This document shows, piece after piece, positions 42,191-52,304 of a DNA stretch of 64,000 nt. Position 1 is the stretch's first letter. Each line of letters begins with the position of its first letter. The position numbers were made by a program, and so were the translations under genes. The notes beneath the pieces were generated by a model that was not told the DNA's origin, made no database searches, and worked only from the letters and a program-made list of their open reading frames with translations. Source of the DNA: Blautia sp. (GTDB taxonomy: Bacteria > Bacillota > Clostridia > Lachnospirales > Lachnospiraceae); contig JAFTPT010000042.1 in assembly GCA_017463155.1 (NCBI GenBank), positions 1 to 64,000 on the forward strand, in the 5' to 3' direction.

Positions 42191-44116
42191 ATGGCCGGAA
42201 AAAATTCCTACGATGCCGCCAGCATCGCGGTGCTGGAAGGGCTCGAGGCGGTGCGGAAACGCCCTGGAATGTATATAGGGAGCACATCCCGGAAAGGGCT
42301 GAACCATCTGATCTATGAGATCGTGGACAATGCGGTCGATGAGCACCTGGCAGGATATTGCAGCCGGATCCGCGTGACGCTGGAGAAGGACGGGTCCTGT
42401 ACGGTGGACGACGACGGGCGGGGGATCCCCGTCGATATGCATGAGAAGGGAGTGCCTGCCGAGCGGCTCGTGTTCACCACGCTCCATGCCGGCGGGAAAT
42501 TTGACAATTCCGTGTACAAGACCAGCGGCGGACTGCACGGCGTAGGCTCTTCGGTCGTAAACGCGTTGTCCGAATATCTGGACATAAAGATCCGGCGGGA
42601 CGGCTATGTCCACCACGATCACTACGAGCGGGGACTCCCGGTCCTGGAGCTCGTGGACGGTCTTCTGCCGAAGGTGGGCAAAACAAAGGAGACAGGCACC
42701 TGCGTGAATTTTCTGCCGGACGGCGAGATCTTTGAAAAGACCCGCTTTTCCGCGACGGAGGTCAAGAGCCGCCTGCATGAGACGGCCTACCTGAACCCGG
42801 CACTTACGATCTGCTTCCAGGATTTCAGGGACGACCGGAACGAGGAGATCGAGTTCCACGAGCCGGACGGGCTTGCGGGGTACATCCGCGACCTGAACCA
42901 GAACGAGGAGGTCCTTCATGATCCGGTCACGCTGAAGGGATCGGCCGACGGGATCCAGGTGGAGGCGGCCTTTCAGTATGTCAACGAGTTCCGCGAGAAT
43001 GTGCTCGGCTTCTGCAACAACATCTACAATGCGGAGGGCGGTACGCACCTGACGGGCTTCAAGACGGTGTTTACCTCCGTGATGAACAATTATGCCCGGG
43101 AGATCGGCGTCCTCAAGGAGAAGGACGCGAACTTTACCGGCGCGGATATCCGGAACGGCATGACGGCGGTGATCTCCATCAAGCATCCGGAGCCCAGGTT
43201 CGAGGGGCAGACCAAGACGAAGCTCGACAACCAGGATGCCGCAAAGGCGGTCAGCAAGGTGATCGGGGAGCAGATGGTGCTGTTTTTTGACCGGAACCTG
43301 GAGATCCTGAAGAGCATCCTTTCCTGTGCGGAAAAATCCGCGAAGATCCGGAAATCCGAGGAGAGGGCCAAGACCAACCTCCTGACAAAACAGAAATATT
43401 CCTTTGATTCCAACGGAAAGCTGGCCAACTGTGAAAAGAAGGATCCGGCGCTCTGCGAGATCTTTATCGTGGAGGGAGATTCCGCCGGCGGCTCCGCCAA
43501 GACGGCCAGGGACCGCAACTACCAGGCGATCCTGCCGATCCGGGGCAAGATCCTGAATGTCGAAAAGGCGACGATCGACAAGGTGCTCGCCAACGCGGAG
43601 ATCAAGACCATGATCAACGCCTTCGGCTGCGGTTTTTCCGAGGGCTACGGGAATGACTTTGACATCACGAAGCTCCGCTACGACAAGATCGTGATCATGG
43701 CCGATGCGGACGTGGACGGCGCGCATATCTCGACCCTGCTCCTGACGCTTTTTTACAGGTTCATGCCGGAGCTGATCTATGAGGGCCATGTGTATATCGC
43801 CATGCCGCCCCTTTACAAGGTCATGCCAAAAAAAGGCGCCGAGGAATACCTGTACGATGACAAGGCTCTCGAGAAATACCGCAAAAGCCATAAACCCGGC
43901 AGCTTTACCCTGCAGCGGTACAAGGGGCTTGGCGAGATGGACGCGGAGCAGCTCTGGGAGACGACATTGAATCCCGAGACCCGGCGGATGAAGCGGGTCG
44001 AGATCGAGGACGCCAGGCTCGCCTCCTCGATCACGGGTGTCCTGATGGGAAGCGATGTCCCGCCGAGACGGGCCTTCATCTACGAACATGCCCGCGATGC
44101 GGAGTTGGACATCTAA
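42191..44116 (+). CDS. parE: DNA topoisomerase IV subunit B (GyrB/ParE family)
   Basis: ATPase subunit of a type IIA topoisomerase. The 641-residue protein has the GHKL ATPase ([61 protein letters not shown]), the transducer, and the TOPRIM region [36 protein letters not shown] with [19 protein letters not shown] follows the transducer Lys. It is 21 bp ahead of its partner A subunit. ParE rather than GyrB is favoured by the pairing with an A subunit lacking a GyrA box and by the LexA box in its promoter. Confidence 0.85.
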   Translation: MAGKNSYDAASIAVLEGLEAVRKRPGMYIGSTSRKGLNHLIYEIVDNAVDEHLAGYCSRIRVTLEKDGSCTVDDDGRGIPVDMHEKGVPAERLVFTTLHAGGKFDNSVYKTSGGLHGVGSSVVNALSEYLDIKIRRDGYVHHDHYERGLPVLELVDGLLPKVGKTKETGTCVNFLPDGEIFEKTRFSATEVKSRLHETAYLNPALTICFQDFRDDRNEEIEFHEPDGLAGYIRDLNQNEEVLHDPVTLKGSADGIQVEAAFQYVNEFRENVLGFCNNIYNAEGGTHLTGFKTVFTSVMNNYAREIGVLKEKDANFTGADIRNGMTAVISIKHPEPRFEGQTKTKLDNQDAAKAVSKVIGEQMVLFFDRNLEILKSILSCAEKSAKIRKSEERAKTNLLTKQKYSFDSNGKLANCEKKDPALCEIFIVEGDSAGGSAKTARDRNYQAILPIRGKILNVEKATIDKVLANAEIKTMINAFGCGFSEGYGNDFDITKLRYDKIVIMADADVDGAHISTLLLTLFYRFMPELIYEGHVYIAMPPLYKVMPKKGAEEYLYDDKALEKYRKSHKPGSFTLQRYKGLGEMDAEQLWETTLNPETRRMKRVEIEDARLASSITGVLMGSDVPPRRAFIYEHARDAELDI

Positions 44117-44137
44117 CAATGAATTGCAGGTGATCAG

Positions 44138-46381
44138 ATGGATACTAAGCAGGATAATATCATTGTGACCGACTATGCGGAGGTCATGCAGAAATCATAT
44201 ATCGATTACGCCATGAGCGTGATCATCTCGCGGGCCCTTCCGGATGTCCGGGACGGCCTGAAGCCTGTGCAGCGGCGGACCCTGTACGACATGTATGAGC
44301 TGGGGATCCGCTACGACCATCCGTACCGGAAATGTGCCCGTATCGTGGGCGATACCATGGGTAAATATCATCCCCACGGCGACAGCTCGATCTACGAGGC
44401 ACTGGTGGTGATGGCCCAGGATTTCAAGAAGGGACGGACGCTGGTCGACGGTCATGGCAATTTCGGCTCCATCGAGGGAGACGGTGCCGCGGCCATGCGA
44501 TATACGGAGGCCAGGCTCGAAAAACTGACCCAGGAGGTCTTCCTCCGGGATCTTGACAAGGATGTGGTGGATTTTCTCCCGAATTTTGATGAGACGGAGA
44601 AGGAGCCGGAGGTGCTCCCCGTGCGGATCCCGAACCTGCTGATCAACGGATCCGAGGGGATCGCCGTCGGTATGGCTACCAGCATCCCGACCCACAACCT
44701 CGGGGAGGTGGTGGACGCGGTCAAGGCCTATATGCGGGATAATGACATCAGCGTCAAGGGGCTCATGCGGTACCTGAAGGGGCCGGATTTTCCGACGGGC
44801 GGCATCGTCGTCAACAAGGACGAGCTTCTGGAGATCTACGAGACCGGCACGGGCAAAATCCGTATCCGGGGCAAGGTCGAGATCGAAAAGCTGAAGGGCG
44901 GCAAAAAGCAGCTGGTGATCACCGAGATCCCCTACACGATGCTTGGCGCGAATATCGGGAAATTCCTGAACGACGTGGCCTCCCTCGTGGAGACTCGCAA
45001 GACGACCGACATCGTCGATATCTCGAACCAGTCCTCCAAGGAGGGGATCCGGATCGTCCTGGAGCTTCGGAAGGACGCCGATGTGGACAACCTGACGCGG
45101 ATGCTGTACAAGAAGACGCGGCTGGAGGACAGCTTCGGCGTCAACATGCTGGCCGTGGCCGACGGAAAGCCCGAGACCCTGAGCCTCAAGAAGATCATCG
45201 AGCATCACGTGGATTTCATGTTCGACGTGACGACGCGGAAATATACGACCCTTCTTGGCAAGGAGCGGGAAAAGAAGGAGATCCAGGAGGGCCTGATCAG
45301 GGCCGTGGACGTGATCGACCTGATCATTGAGATCCTCCGGGGCAGCAGCAGCCGGGAGCAGGTTAAAAAATGTCTGGTCCACGGCGTGACGGAGGGGATC
45401 CGTTTCCGGAAAAAGACGAGCGAGAAGGAGGCCGCCAGGCTTTCCTTTACCGAAAACCAGGCGAACGCGATCCTGGACATGCGGCTCCACCGGCTGATCG
45501 GACTTGAGATCCGGGCGCTGGAGGAGGAGTACGCCGAGACCCTGAAGAATATCAGCACCTACGAGGATATTCTGAACAATTATGATTCCATGGCGGACGT
45601 GATCATGAAGGATCTGGACAGCATCAAGCGGGAGTACGCGACGCCCCGGCGCACCGCCATCGAAAACGCGGAGGAAGTGGTCTACGAGGAGAAAAAGCAG
45701 GAGGCCTTTGAGGCCGTCTTCCTGATGGACCGTTTCGGCTATATGAAATTCGTGGACACGGCGGTGTATGAGAGGAACAAGGAAGCGGCCGACAGTGAGA
45801 ACCGCTATATATTCCGCTGCATGAGCACCGACCGGATCTGCCTGTTTACCGAGGAAGGGCGGATGCACACGGTCAAGGCGTCGGATATCCCGGTGGTCCG
45901 GTTCAGGGACAAGGGAGTCCCCGCCGACAACATCAGCAATTACGACAGCGCCAGCGAGCGGATCCTGTATGTGACCTCCATGGCGGAGCTGGAAAAGCAG
46001 ACTCTCTTCTTTGCGACGGCGGGCGGCCTTGTCAAGCTTACGGCGGGCCAGGAATTCGTCACCGCCAAGAGGACCGTGGCCTCCACAAAGCTCACGGAGG
46101 AGGACCGGCTCGTCTTTGTCGGACCGGCGGACAGCATGGAGCATGTCGTCCTGCAGACGGCATCCGGGTATTTCCTACGCTTCCTCAAGAACGAACTTAC
46201 CGTCATGAAAAAGAACACCCAGGGCTCCAAAGGCATCAGCCTGAAGCCCGGAGATACACTGGAACACGCGTACATGCTTTCCGGTGTGGAATACACCATC
46301 GATTATCATGAGAAGCCCCTGGTACTGAACCGGCTCAAGACAGGAAAACGGGGTGGTACGGGGACGAAGACCCGAAAATAA
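44138..46381 (+). CDS. parC: DNA topoisomerase IV subunit A (GyrA/ParC family)
   Basis: DNA-breaking subunit. The 747-residue protein has YAMSVIISRALPDVRDGLKPVQRR, the quinolone-resistance-type region KCARIVGDTMGKYHPHGDSSIYEALV and the active-site Tyr in AAMRYTEARL. The C-terminal part forms a few beta-propeller blades but has no GyrA box (QRRGGKG), and the length is below the 800+ of most GyrA. Both favour decatenating Topo IV over gyrase. The C-terminal end is Lys/Arg/Gly-rich. Confidence 0.83.
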   Translation: MDTKQDNIIVTDYAEVMQKSYIDYAMSVIISRALPDVRDGLKPVQRRTLYDMYELGIRYDHPYRKCARIVGDTMGKYHPHGDSSIYEALVVMAQDFKKGRTLVDGHGNFGSIEGDGAAAMRYTEARLEKLTQEVFLRDLDKDVVDFLPNFDETEKEPEVLPVRIPNLLINGSEGIAVGMATSIPTHNLGEVVDAVKAYMRDNDISVKGLMRYLKGPDFPTGGIVVNKDELLEIYETGTGKIRIRGKVEIEKLKGGKKQLVITEIPYTMLGANIGKFLNDVASLVETRKTTDIVDISNQSSKEGIRIVLELRKDADVDNLTRMLYKKTRLEDSFGVNMLAVADGKPETLSLKKIIEHHVDFMFDVTTRKYTTLLGKEREKKEIQEGLIRAVDVIDLIIEILRGSSSREQVKKCLVHGVTEGIRFRKKTSEKEAARLSFTENQANAILDMRLHRLIGLEIRALEEEYAETLKNISTYEDILNNYDSMADVIMKDLDSIKREYATPRRTAIENAEEVVYEEKKQEAFEAVFLMDRFGYMKFVDTAVYERNKEAADSENRYIFRCMSTDRICLFTEEGRMHTVKASDIPVVRFRDKGVPADNISNYDSASERILYVTSMAELEKQTLFFATAGGLVKLTAGQEFVTAKRTVASTKLTEEDRLVFVGPADSMEHVVLQTASGYFLRFLKNELTVMKKNTQGSKGISLKPGDTLEHAYMLSGVEYTIDYHEKPLVLNRLKTGKRGGTGTKTRK

Positions 46382-46427
46382 AGACTCACGTGGAAGACAG
46401 CAAGGATAAGGAGGAACAAGTGCGCGT

Positions 46428-47219
46428 ATGAAGATCATTGTATGTATGAAACAGGTCCCGGCCGGGACGACGGCCGAGATCGATCCGGAAACCGGCGCCA
46501 TGAAGCGCTCCTCGGCGGCGACGAGGACGAACCCCTATGACCTGTTTGCGCTGGAAACGGCGATCCGGATCCGTGAACAGGTGGGAGGGACCGTGACGGC
46601 CCTGACCATGGGACCGGCCCAGGCCGAGGAGATGATGAAGGATGCCTACGCCATGGGCGCGGACGATGCGGTCATTCTGTCGGACCGCAAATTTGCCGGC
46701 TCGGATGTGCTGGCGACGGCCTTTACACTTTCGCAGGGGATCGCGCTGCTGGGCGGCTGCGACCTGATCCTGTGCGGCCGGCAGACGACGGACGGGGATA
46801 CGGCACAGGTAGGACCTGCCCTGGCGGAGTATCTGGGCATTCCCCATGCGGCCTGGGTGGCGGAGATCACGGGCGTTTCCGAAACATCGATCTCGGTCCG
46901 GCAGGATCTGGTATCCGTTTCGCAGGAGTCGGAGCTTCTGCTTCCGTGCCTGATCACGGTGGATAAGGATATCAATGTTCCGAGGCTTCCGTCCTACAGG
47001 CTCAAAAAGGCAACGGAGGCACGGCCGGTCAAGATCTTTTCCTATAAAGATATGCCGGAGCAGGACATGTCGAAATTCGGACTTCTGGGATCTCCGACCA
47101 ATGTGGTGGAGATGTTTACGCCGAAGCCTGCCGAAAAGCAGGTGGAGATCCCCGGGAGCAATGGAAGCGAGCAGGCACAGGCCCTGTTTGATATCCTGAC
47201 GGCAAAGAAGATCATCTGA
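46428..47219 (+). CDS. lctB: Electron-transfer flavoprotein beta subunit (LctB-like)
   Basis: Beta subunit of an Etf complex; the 263-residue protein has the family start MKIIVCMKQVPAGTTAEIDPETG, the ALTMGPAQAEEMMKDAYAMGADDAVILSDRKFAGSD region and GRQTTDGDTAQVGPALAEYLG. In the bifurcating group the bound FAD splits electrons between ferredoxin and NAD. It stands ahead of a ferredoxin-fused alpha subunit and a flavin dehydrogenase, matching the lctBCD genes of Acetobacterium woodii. The symbol is given on this context. Confidence 0.88.
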   Translation: MKIIVCMKQVPAGTTAEIDPETGAMKRSSAATRTNPYDLFALETAIRIREQVGGTVTALTMGPAQAEEMMKDAYAMGADDAVILSDRKFAGSDVLATAFTLSQGIALLGGCDLILCGRQTTDGDTAQVGPALAEYLGIPHAAWVAEITGVSETSISVRQDLVSVSQESELLLPCLITVDKDINVPRLPSYRLKKATEARPVKIFSYKDMPEQDMSKFGLLGSPTNVVEMFTPKPAEKQVEIPGSNGSEQAQALFDILTAKKII

Positions 47220-47235
47220 CGGGAGGAGACAGGAT

Positions 47236-48426
47236 ATGAGCTTTTTGAAATTTGACATGGAAAAATGTACCCTGTGCGGCGTATGCGTGCGGCAATGTCC
47301 GTTTCAGGGGCTTACGATCGAATCCGACGGGATCCAGGTGAATGACAAATGCCGCCTGTGCAAGCTCTGCATCAAAAACTGTCCCCAGGACGCGATCATC
47401 CTGGAGCAGAAGTCGGATGCCTTTGACAAGTCTGAATGGCGGGATTTCCTGATCTACGCCGAGCAGGTGCAGGGAGAGGTGCATCCGGTGGTATCCGAGC
47501 TGATCGGCGAGGCCAGAAAAATGGCGGCAAAGGCCGGCTTCAAGGTCCATGCCGTGCTGGCCGGCGGGCCCGGAACCCGGGAAAACGCAGACCGGCTCCT
47601 GCGCTGGGGCGTGGACACGGTCTATGTCTACGAGCATGAAGAGCTGGCGGCCTTCCGGTCGGATGTCTATACGGATGTCCTTGCAGACCTGATCTCCGAG
47701 ATCCGTCCCTGCTCGGTCCTGATCGGCGGCACGGCCCTTGGACGCTCCCTCGCTCCGAGGCTTTCCACCCGCTTCCACACGGGCCTTACGGCGGACTGCA
47801 CCACCCTCGATATCCTGGAGAATACCGATATGGTCCAGATCCGGCCGGCCTTTGGCGGGAACATCATGGCACAGATCGCCATCAGCCATTCCCGCCCGCA
47901 GTTCGCGACCGTCCGGTATCGTGTCCTTGACAGGGCTAAGCCGGTGGAGCAGATCACCGGCAAGGTCGTCATCCGGCCGATCCCGGAACGGATGATGGAT
48001 TCCAGGATCCGGGTCATCAAAGCGGAACCGATCAAACGGGTCAGGACCATCGAGGAGGAGGATATCCTGGTGGTGGCCGGCCGCGGCGTCAAGAACGAGA
48101 ACGGCGTGGAGCTCTGCCGGAAGTTGGCCGAGGCCCTGGGAGGGCAGCTGGCCTTTACCCGGCCGATGGTCGAGAACGGCTTTGGCGACCAGCCTCACCA
48201 GATCGGCCTTTCCGGGAGAACGGTCCGTCCCAAGCTGATCATCACCTGCGGGGTCTCCGGCGCGATCCAGTTTACGACCTGCATGACGGGCTCCGAATGT
48301 ATCGTGGCCATCAACAATGATCCGGAGGCACAGATCTTCAAGGTCGCCCACTACTGCATCAGGGGAGATCTTTTTGACGTGGTCCCCGCGCTGACGCGGC
48401 TGGTCGAGAACAGAAAGGAGGATTGA
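47236..48426 (+). CDS. lctC: Electron-transfer flavoprotein alpha subunit with N-terminal ferredoxin (LctC-like)
   Basis: The 396-residue protein begins with a two-cluster ferredoxin module (CTLCGVCVRQCP at 11-22, CRLCKLCIKNCP about 36-47), then the Etf alpha fold with VLIGGTALGRSLAPRLSTRFHTGLTADCT, the FAD-binding end VVAGRGVKNENG, GLSGRTVRPKLIITCGVSGAIQF and AINNDPEAQIF. Ferredoxin-fused EtfA occurs in confurcating lactate and caffeyl-CoA systems. The partner genes lie on both sides, with 16 and 3 bp gaps. Confidence 0.9.
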   Translation: MSFLKFDMEKCTLCGVCVRQCPFQGLTIESDGIQVNDKCRLCKLCIKNCPQDAIILEQKSDAFDKSEWRDFLIYAEQVQGEVHPVVSELIGEARKMAAKAGFKVHAVLAGGPGTRENADRLLRWGVDTVYVYEHEELAAFRSDVYTDVLADLISEIRPCSVLIGGTALGRSLAPRLSTRFHTGLTADCTTLDILENTDMVQIRPAFGGNIMAQIAISHSRPQFATVRYRVLDRAKPVEQITGKVVIRPIPERMMDSRIRVIKAEPIKRVRTIEEEDILVVAGRGVKNENGVELCRKLAEALGGQLAFTRPMVENGFGDQPHQIGLSGRTVRPKLIITCGVSGAIQFTTCMTGSECIVAINNDPEAQIFKVAHYCIRGDLFDVVPALTRLVENRKED

Positions 48427-48429
48427 CTC

Positions 48430-49845
48430 ATGGCATATCCATACAAGAAGATGACAGACGAAGACTTTGCCTATATCCGTTCCGTGACGGCCGGGGACAG
48501 GGTCATCCTCGGGGACGACATTCCCTATGAATATTATCACGACGAGATGCCGGAATACGGGATCTACCGGCCGGATCTGTATGTCGAGGTCCTGAACAAA
48601 GAAGAGATCTCCGCGATCATGAAATACGCCTATCAGGAGAATATTCCCGTGACGTGCCGCGGCGCCGGCACGGGCCTAGCGGGCGGAGCGACCTGCAAGT
48701 ACGGCGGCATCATGCTGTCGGTCATGCGCATGAACCGGATCTTTCCGGTGGATCACAAAAACCAGACCATCACGGCGGAGCCGGGCGCGCTGCTTCTGGA
48801 TATCCAGGCGGCGGCCTCGGCGGAGGGGCTTTTTTATCCGCCGGATCCGGGCGAAAAGACCGCGTCCATCGGGGGCAACGTCATCACCAACGCCGGCGGC
48901 ATGAAGGCGGTCCGCTATGGCCTGACAAGGGATTTTGTCAGGTGCATCGAGGCGGTCATGCCGGATGGCTCCATCATGCAGTTTTCCTCCAACGTGGTCA
49001 AAAACACCACGGGGTATGCGATCAAGGACCTGATCATCGGCTCGGAGGGCACGCTGTGCATCCTGACCCAGGTGACCCTGAAGCTGATCCCACAGCCGAC
49101 CTGCTCCTGCACGCTGGTCATGCCCTTCAAGAGCCTGGAGGAGTGTGCGGACATGGTCCCGAAGGTGCTGGAGCTGCCCTTTGTCCCGACGGCCATCGAG
49201 TTCCTCGAAAGAGAGCTGATCGATATCGTCGAACGGAACCTGCATAAGATGTTCCCGGTCAAGGAGGGAAACGCGGCGCTGATCGTCATGTACGACGCTT
49301 CCTCCAAAATGGAGCTGGACGCGGCCGTTTCCATGGCGGCGGAGGCAGCCCTCGCGAACGGGGCGATCGACTGTGCCATCGCCGATACGGCGGAGCGGGC
49401 CGGCTCCGTGTGGGCGGTCCGGGGAGCGATCCTGGAGGGCATGAAAGCGGATTCCGTGTCGCAGGAGGAATGCGACGTGGTCGTTCCGAGATCCGAGATC
49501 GCCGAGTATGTCAAGCAGGCCAAGAAGATCGCAAGCCATTACGGACTGCGCGTGGAGCCCTGCGGACACTGCGGCGACGGAAATATCCATACGGAGCTGC
49601 TGCGGGGGGCCGATCAGACGGACGAAGAGTGGAAGTCGGCGACACATGCGGCATTGACGGAGCTGTACGCCCTCTCCAAAAAGCTGGGCGGTCAGATGTC
49701 CGGAGAGCACGGGACCGGAAACGGACGGCTGGATTTCCTGAAGGAGTTTGTCGGAGACCGGATGATCGAGCTTTACAAATCCGTGAAGCTGGCATTTGAC
49801 GATAAACTGATCCTCAATCCGGGAAAGATGGTCGAATTCAACTGA
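48430..49845 (+). CDS. lctD: FAD-dependent lactate dehydrogenase, confurcating type (LctD/GlcD family)
   Basis: The 471-residue FAD-linked oxidase has the PCMH-type FAD domain (PVTCRGAGTGLAGGA; EKTASIGGNVITNAGGMKAVRYG; KNTTGYAIKDLIIGSEGTLCILT) and the C-terminal GlcD-type substrate domain with GHCGDGNIH and EHGTGNGR. In A. woodii the LctBCD complex oxidises lactate with NAD+ driven by co-oxidation of reduced ferredoxin. The gene order EtfB, ferredoxin-EtfA, dehydrogenase is the same here. Another 2-hydroxyacid (glycolate, 2-hydroxyglutarate) cannot be excluded from sequence alone. Confidence 0.85.
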   Translation: MAYPYKKMTDEDFAYIRSVTAGDRVILGDDIPYEYYHDEMPEYGIYRPDLYVEVLNKEEISAIMKYAYQENIPVTCRGAGTGLAGGATCKYGGIMLSVMRMNRIFPVDHKNQTITAEPGALLLDIQAAASAEGLFYPPDPGEKTASIGGNVITNAGGMKAVRYGLTRDFVRCIEAVMPDGSIMQFSSNVVKNTTGYAIKDLIIGSEGTLCILTQVTLKLIPQPTCSCTLVMPFKSLEECADMVPKVLELPFVPTAIEFLERELIDIVERNLHKMFPVKEGNAALIVMYDASSKMELDAAVSMAAEAALANGAIDCAIADTAERAGSVWAVRGAILEGMKADSVSQEECDVVVPRSEIAEYVKQAKKIASHYGLRVEPCGHCGDGNIHTELLRGADQTDEEWKSATHAALTELYALSKKLGGQMSGEHGTGNGRLDFLKEFVGDRMIELYKSVKLAFDDKLILNPGKMVEFN

Positions 49846-49894
49846 TCACGGCGCCAAAAACCGTAAAAACACTGTAAAAACAAGGATTTTCCCC

Positions 49895-49923
49895 TTGCAT
49901 TCCGTTTGAGTTGGTGCTAGAAT
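49895..49923 (+). promoter_or_regulatory. Promoter of the rimP-nusA-infB operon
   Basis: TTGCAT (49895-49900) and TAGAAT (49918-49923) with 17-bp spacing, after the end of lctD. Confidence 0.6.
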
Positions 49924-49952
49924 ATACCAGTAAACTGAAAATGATAAAGCAT

Positions 49953-49985
49953 AAGGAGTGGACCTTTCGGTTCACTCCTCTTTGT
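49953..49985 (+). promoter_or_regulatory. Leader hairpin ahead of rimP
   Basis: GGAGTGGACC (49955-49964) pairs with GGTTCACTCC (49969-49978, one G-U) around a TTTC loop, followed by TCTTTG. It resembles an attenuator or a NusA/ribosomal-protein-responsive leader hairpin; the short U-run makes it weak as a terminator. Confidence 0.45.
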
Positions 49986-50003
49986 TGCAAAAAAGGAGGC
50001 GCC

Positions 50004-50468
50004 ATGAGCAGACGCGAAGAATACGAAAAGCAGGCGGAAATGCTGCTTTCCCCGATCGTTTCGGACTTCGGCTTCGAGCTGGTGGATGTGGAGTATGTGA
50101 AGGAGGCAGGGACCTGGTACCTTCGCGGCTACATCGACAAGCCCGGCGGCATCACCGTCAATGACTGTGAAGCGGTCAGCCGGCTGTTCAGCGACAGGCT
50201 GGACGAAAAAGACTTTATTGAGGACAGCTACATCATGGAGATCAGTTCTCCGGGCCTTGACCGTCCTCTCCGTAAAGAAAAGGATTTCGTCCGCAGCATC
50301 GGCAAGTCTGTGGAGGTGCGCACCTATAAACCGATCGACGGACGGAAGGAATTCGCCGGGCCGCTCACGGCTTTCGACGAGGCGACCGTCACGATCGAAG
50401 AAGATGGAAACGAGAGGGTATTTTCCCGCAAGGATGTGGCACTCGTCCGCCTCGCGGTGGAGTTTTAA
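50004..50468 (+). CDS. rimP: Ribosome maturation factor RimP
   Basis: Helps 30S assembly. The 154-residue protein has the two-domain RimP pattern: FELVDVEYVKEAGTWYLRGYIDKPGGITVNDCEAVSR and then YIMEISSPGLDRPLRKEKDF, ending in a small SH3-like fold. ATG 50004 follows AAGGAGG; the open frame upstream passes through the leader hairpin and is not coding. It is the first gene of the conserved cluster. Confidence 0.95.
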   Translation: MSRREEYEKQAEMLLSPIVSDFGFELVDVEYVKEAGTWYLRGYIDKPGGITVNDCEAVSRLFSDRLDEKDFIEDSYIMEISSPGLDRPLRKEKDFVRSIGKSVEVRTYKPIDGRKEFAGPLTAFDEATVTIEEDGNERVFSRKDVALVRLAVEF

Positions 50469-50492
50469 TCATTCAGGAGGAAAAAAAAGAAA

Positions 50493-51677
50493 ATGAACAA
50501 AGAGTTGATGGAAGCGCTGGATATCCTGGAGAAAGAAAAGAATATCAGCAAAAGCACGCTGCTTGAAGCGATCGAGCAATCCCTGATCCAGGCCTGCAAG
50601 AACCATTTCGGCAAGGCGGACAACGTGCATGTGTTTATCGATCCGGAATCCTGCGATTTCAGCGTTTATGCGGACAGAGCCGTCGTTGAGGCGGTGGAGG
50701 ATCCTGCTCTTGAGATCTCCCTTCCGGACGCGCAGAAGATCAATTCCGCCGCGGAGATCGGCGATATCGTCAAGGTGGAGATCCACTCCAAAGAATTCGG
50801 CCGCATCGCAACCCAGAACGCCAAGAACGTGATCCTGCAGAAGATCCGCGAGGAAGAGCGCAAGGTCCTGTATGATCAGTATTACGGAATCGAGAAGGAA
50901 GTCGTGACGGGTATCGTCCAGCGGGTGATCGGTAAGAACGTGAGCATCAACCTGGGCAAGGCGGACGCGATCCTGAGTGAGAACGAGCAGGTCAAGGGAG
51001 AAGTCCTGAAACCGACCGAACGGATCAAGGTGTACATCCTTGAGGTAAAGGATACCTCCAAGGGACCCAGGATCCAGGTGTCCCGGACCCATCCCGGACT
51101 TGTGAAAAGGCTGTTTGAATCCGAGGTGGCCGAGGTGAGAGACGGCACGGTCGAGATCAAGTGCATCGCGAGAGAAGCCGGTTCCCGTACCAAGATCGCC
51201 GTGTGGAGCAATGACCCGGATGTGGATCCGGTCGGCGCCTGCGTCGGTATCAACGGGATCAGGGTCAACGCCATCGTAAGCGAGCTTCGGGGAGAGAAGA
51301 TCGACATCATCAACTGGGATGAGAACCCGGCCATCCTGATCGAGAACGCGCTGAGCCCGGCCAAGGTCATCGCCGTCATGGCGGACCCGGATGACAAGAC
51401 CGCCCTGGTGGTCGTCCCGGACTACCAGCTTTCCCTGGCCATCGGCAAGGAAGGACAGAACGCGCGTCTGGCCGCCAGGCTGACCGGCTTCAAGATCGAC
51501 ATCAAGAGCGAGACCCAGGCCCGCGAGGCCGGCGACCTCGATGAGTACGAGGATGAGTACTACGACGATGAGGGCGAGTACTACGACGACGAATATTATG
51601 AGGACGGCGAGTATGAGGAGGGGTACGAGGAGTATCCCGAGGACGGATATGCCGAAGAGGAGTATACCGAAGGATAA
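50493..51677 (+). CDS. nusA: Transcription termination/antitermination factor NusA
   Basis: Binds RNA polymerase and RNA to control pausing and termination. The 394-residue protein has the N-terminal domain, an S1 domain (about 130-200, [24 protein letters not shown]), KH1 and KH2 (ending [30 protein letters not shown]). From about 350 it carries an unusual Asp/Glu/Tyr-rich tail of about 45 residues, where many Firmicute NusA proteins simply stop. The tail could act like the acidic repeats of proteobacterial NusA, but this is only inference. Confidence 0.95.
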   Translation: MNKELMEALDILEKEKNISKSTLLEAIEQSLIQACKNHFGKADNVHVFIDPESCDFSVYADRAVVEAVEDPALEISLPDAQKINSAAEIGDIVKVEIHSKEFGRIATQNAKNVILQKIREEERKVLYDQYYGIEKEVVTGIVQRVIGKNVSINLGKADAILSENEQVKGEVLKPTERIKVYILEVKDTSKGPRIQVSRTHPGLVKRLFESEVAEVRDGTVEIKCIAREAGSRTKIAVWSNDPDVDPVGACVGINGIRVNAIVSELRGEKIDIINWDENPAILIENALSPAKVIAVMADPDDKTALVVVPDYQLSLAIGKEGQNARLAARLTGFKIDIKSETQAREAGDLDEYEDEYYDDEGEYYDDEYYEDGEYEEGYEEYPEDGYAEEEYTEG

Positions 51678-51714
51678 CTGCCGAAAGGAGGCCCTGTAGA
51701 GGGGGAGCCTTTTC

Positions 51715-51996
51715 ATGAAAACGATCAAGAAGATCCCCATGCGGCAATGTACGGGCTGCAGGGAAATGAAACCGAAAAAAGAGATGCTGCGGGTGATCAG
51801 GACTTCGGAAGGAAGCATCCTGCTCGACCCGACCGGAAAGCAGAACGGAAGAGGCGCTTATGTGTGCCGGTCCCGGGAATGCCTCGAGAAGGCAGTCCGG
51901 AACCACGGACTGGAACGCTCCTTCAAGGCTCCGGTCCCGACGGCAGTATATGAAAAGCTTAAGGAGGCGTTTGACCGGATTGAGGGAACGGAATAA
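51715..51996 (+). CDS. rnpM: YlxR / RNase P modulator RnpM
   Basis: Small RNA-binding protein of the nusA operon (DUF448), shown in B. subtilis to bind RNase P RNA. The 93-residue product has PMRQCTGCREMKPKKEMLRVIR, DPTGKQNGRGAYVCRSRECLEKA, with the GRGAYVC signature. The ylxQ start lies within its 3' end. Confidence 0.93.
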   Translation: MKTIKKIPMRQCTGCREMKPKKEMLRVIRTSEGSILLDPTGKQNGRGAYVCRSRECLEKAVRNHGLERSFKAPVPTAVYEKLKEAFDRIEGTE

Positions 51997-52297
51997 GGTA
52001 CTGGGGCTTGCCGGACTGGCAGCCCGGGCCGGAAAAATCTCAAGCGGAGCGTTCTCCGTGGAAAAAGCCGTGAAGAGCGGCAAAGCATATCTGGTGGTCG
52101 TCGCGGAGGACGCGTCGGCGAACACCAGGAAACAATTCCAGAATATGTGCGAGTACTATCAGGTGCCTGTCCTTGTCATGGCTGACAAAGAAAGACTTGG
52201 ACATTCGATCGGAAAGGAACTCCGGGTCTGTATGGCCGTACTTGACAGCAATCTGGCACAGGCAATGATAAAAGAATTTGATAGGGAAAGGGGCTAA
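51980..52297 (+). CDS. ylxQ: YlxQ, L7Ae-family RNA-binding protein
   Basis: L7Ae/L30e-fold protein binding kink-turn-like RNA. The 105-residue product has [50 protein letters not shown], typical for the family. No ATG with a ribosome site exists. TTG 51980 gives the normal N-terminus and lies 12 nt after AAGGAGG (51961-51967); TTG 51971 is closer (3 nt), and ATG 51950 has no ribosome site. Confidence 0.9.
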   Translation: MRERNKVLGLAGLAARAGKISSGAFSVEKAVKSGKAYLVVVAEDASANTRKQFQNMCEYYQVPVLVMADKERLGHSIGKELRVCMAVLDSNLAQAMIKEFDRERG

Positions 52298-52304
52298 AAG
52301 CGAA

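Noticed and set aside
42191-46381. Housekeeping gyrase genes gyrB-gyrA
   Set aside because: The A subunit lacks the GyrA box and is short; the promoter has a LexA box as in parEC. Topo IV fits better, although the call is not certain without the other pair for comparison.
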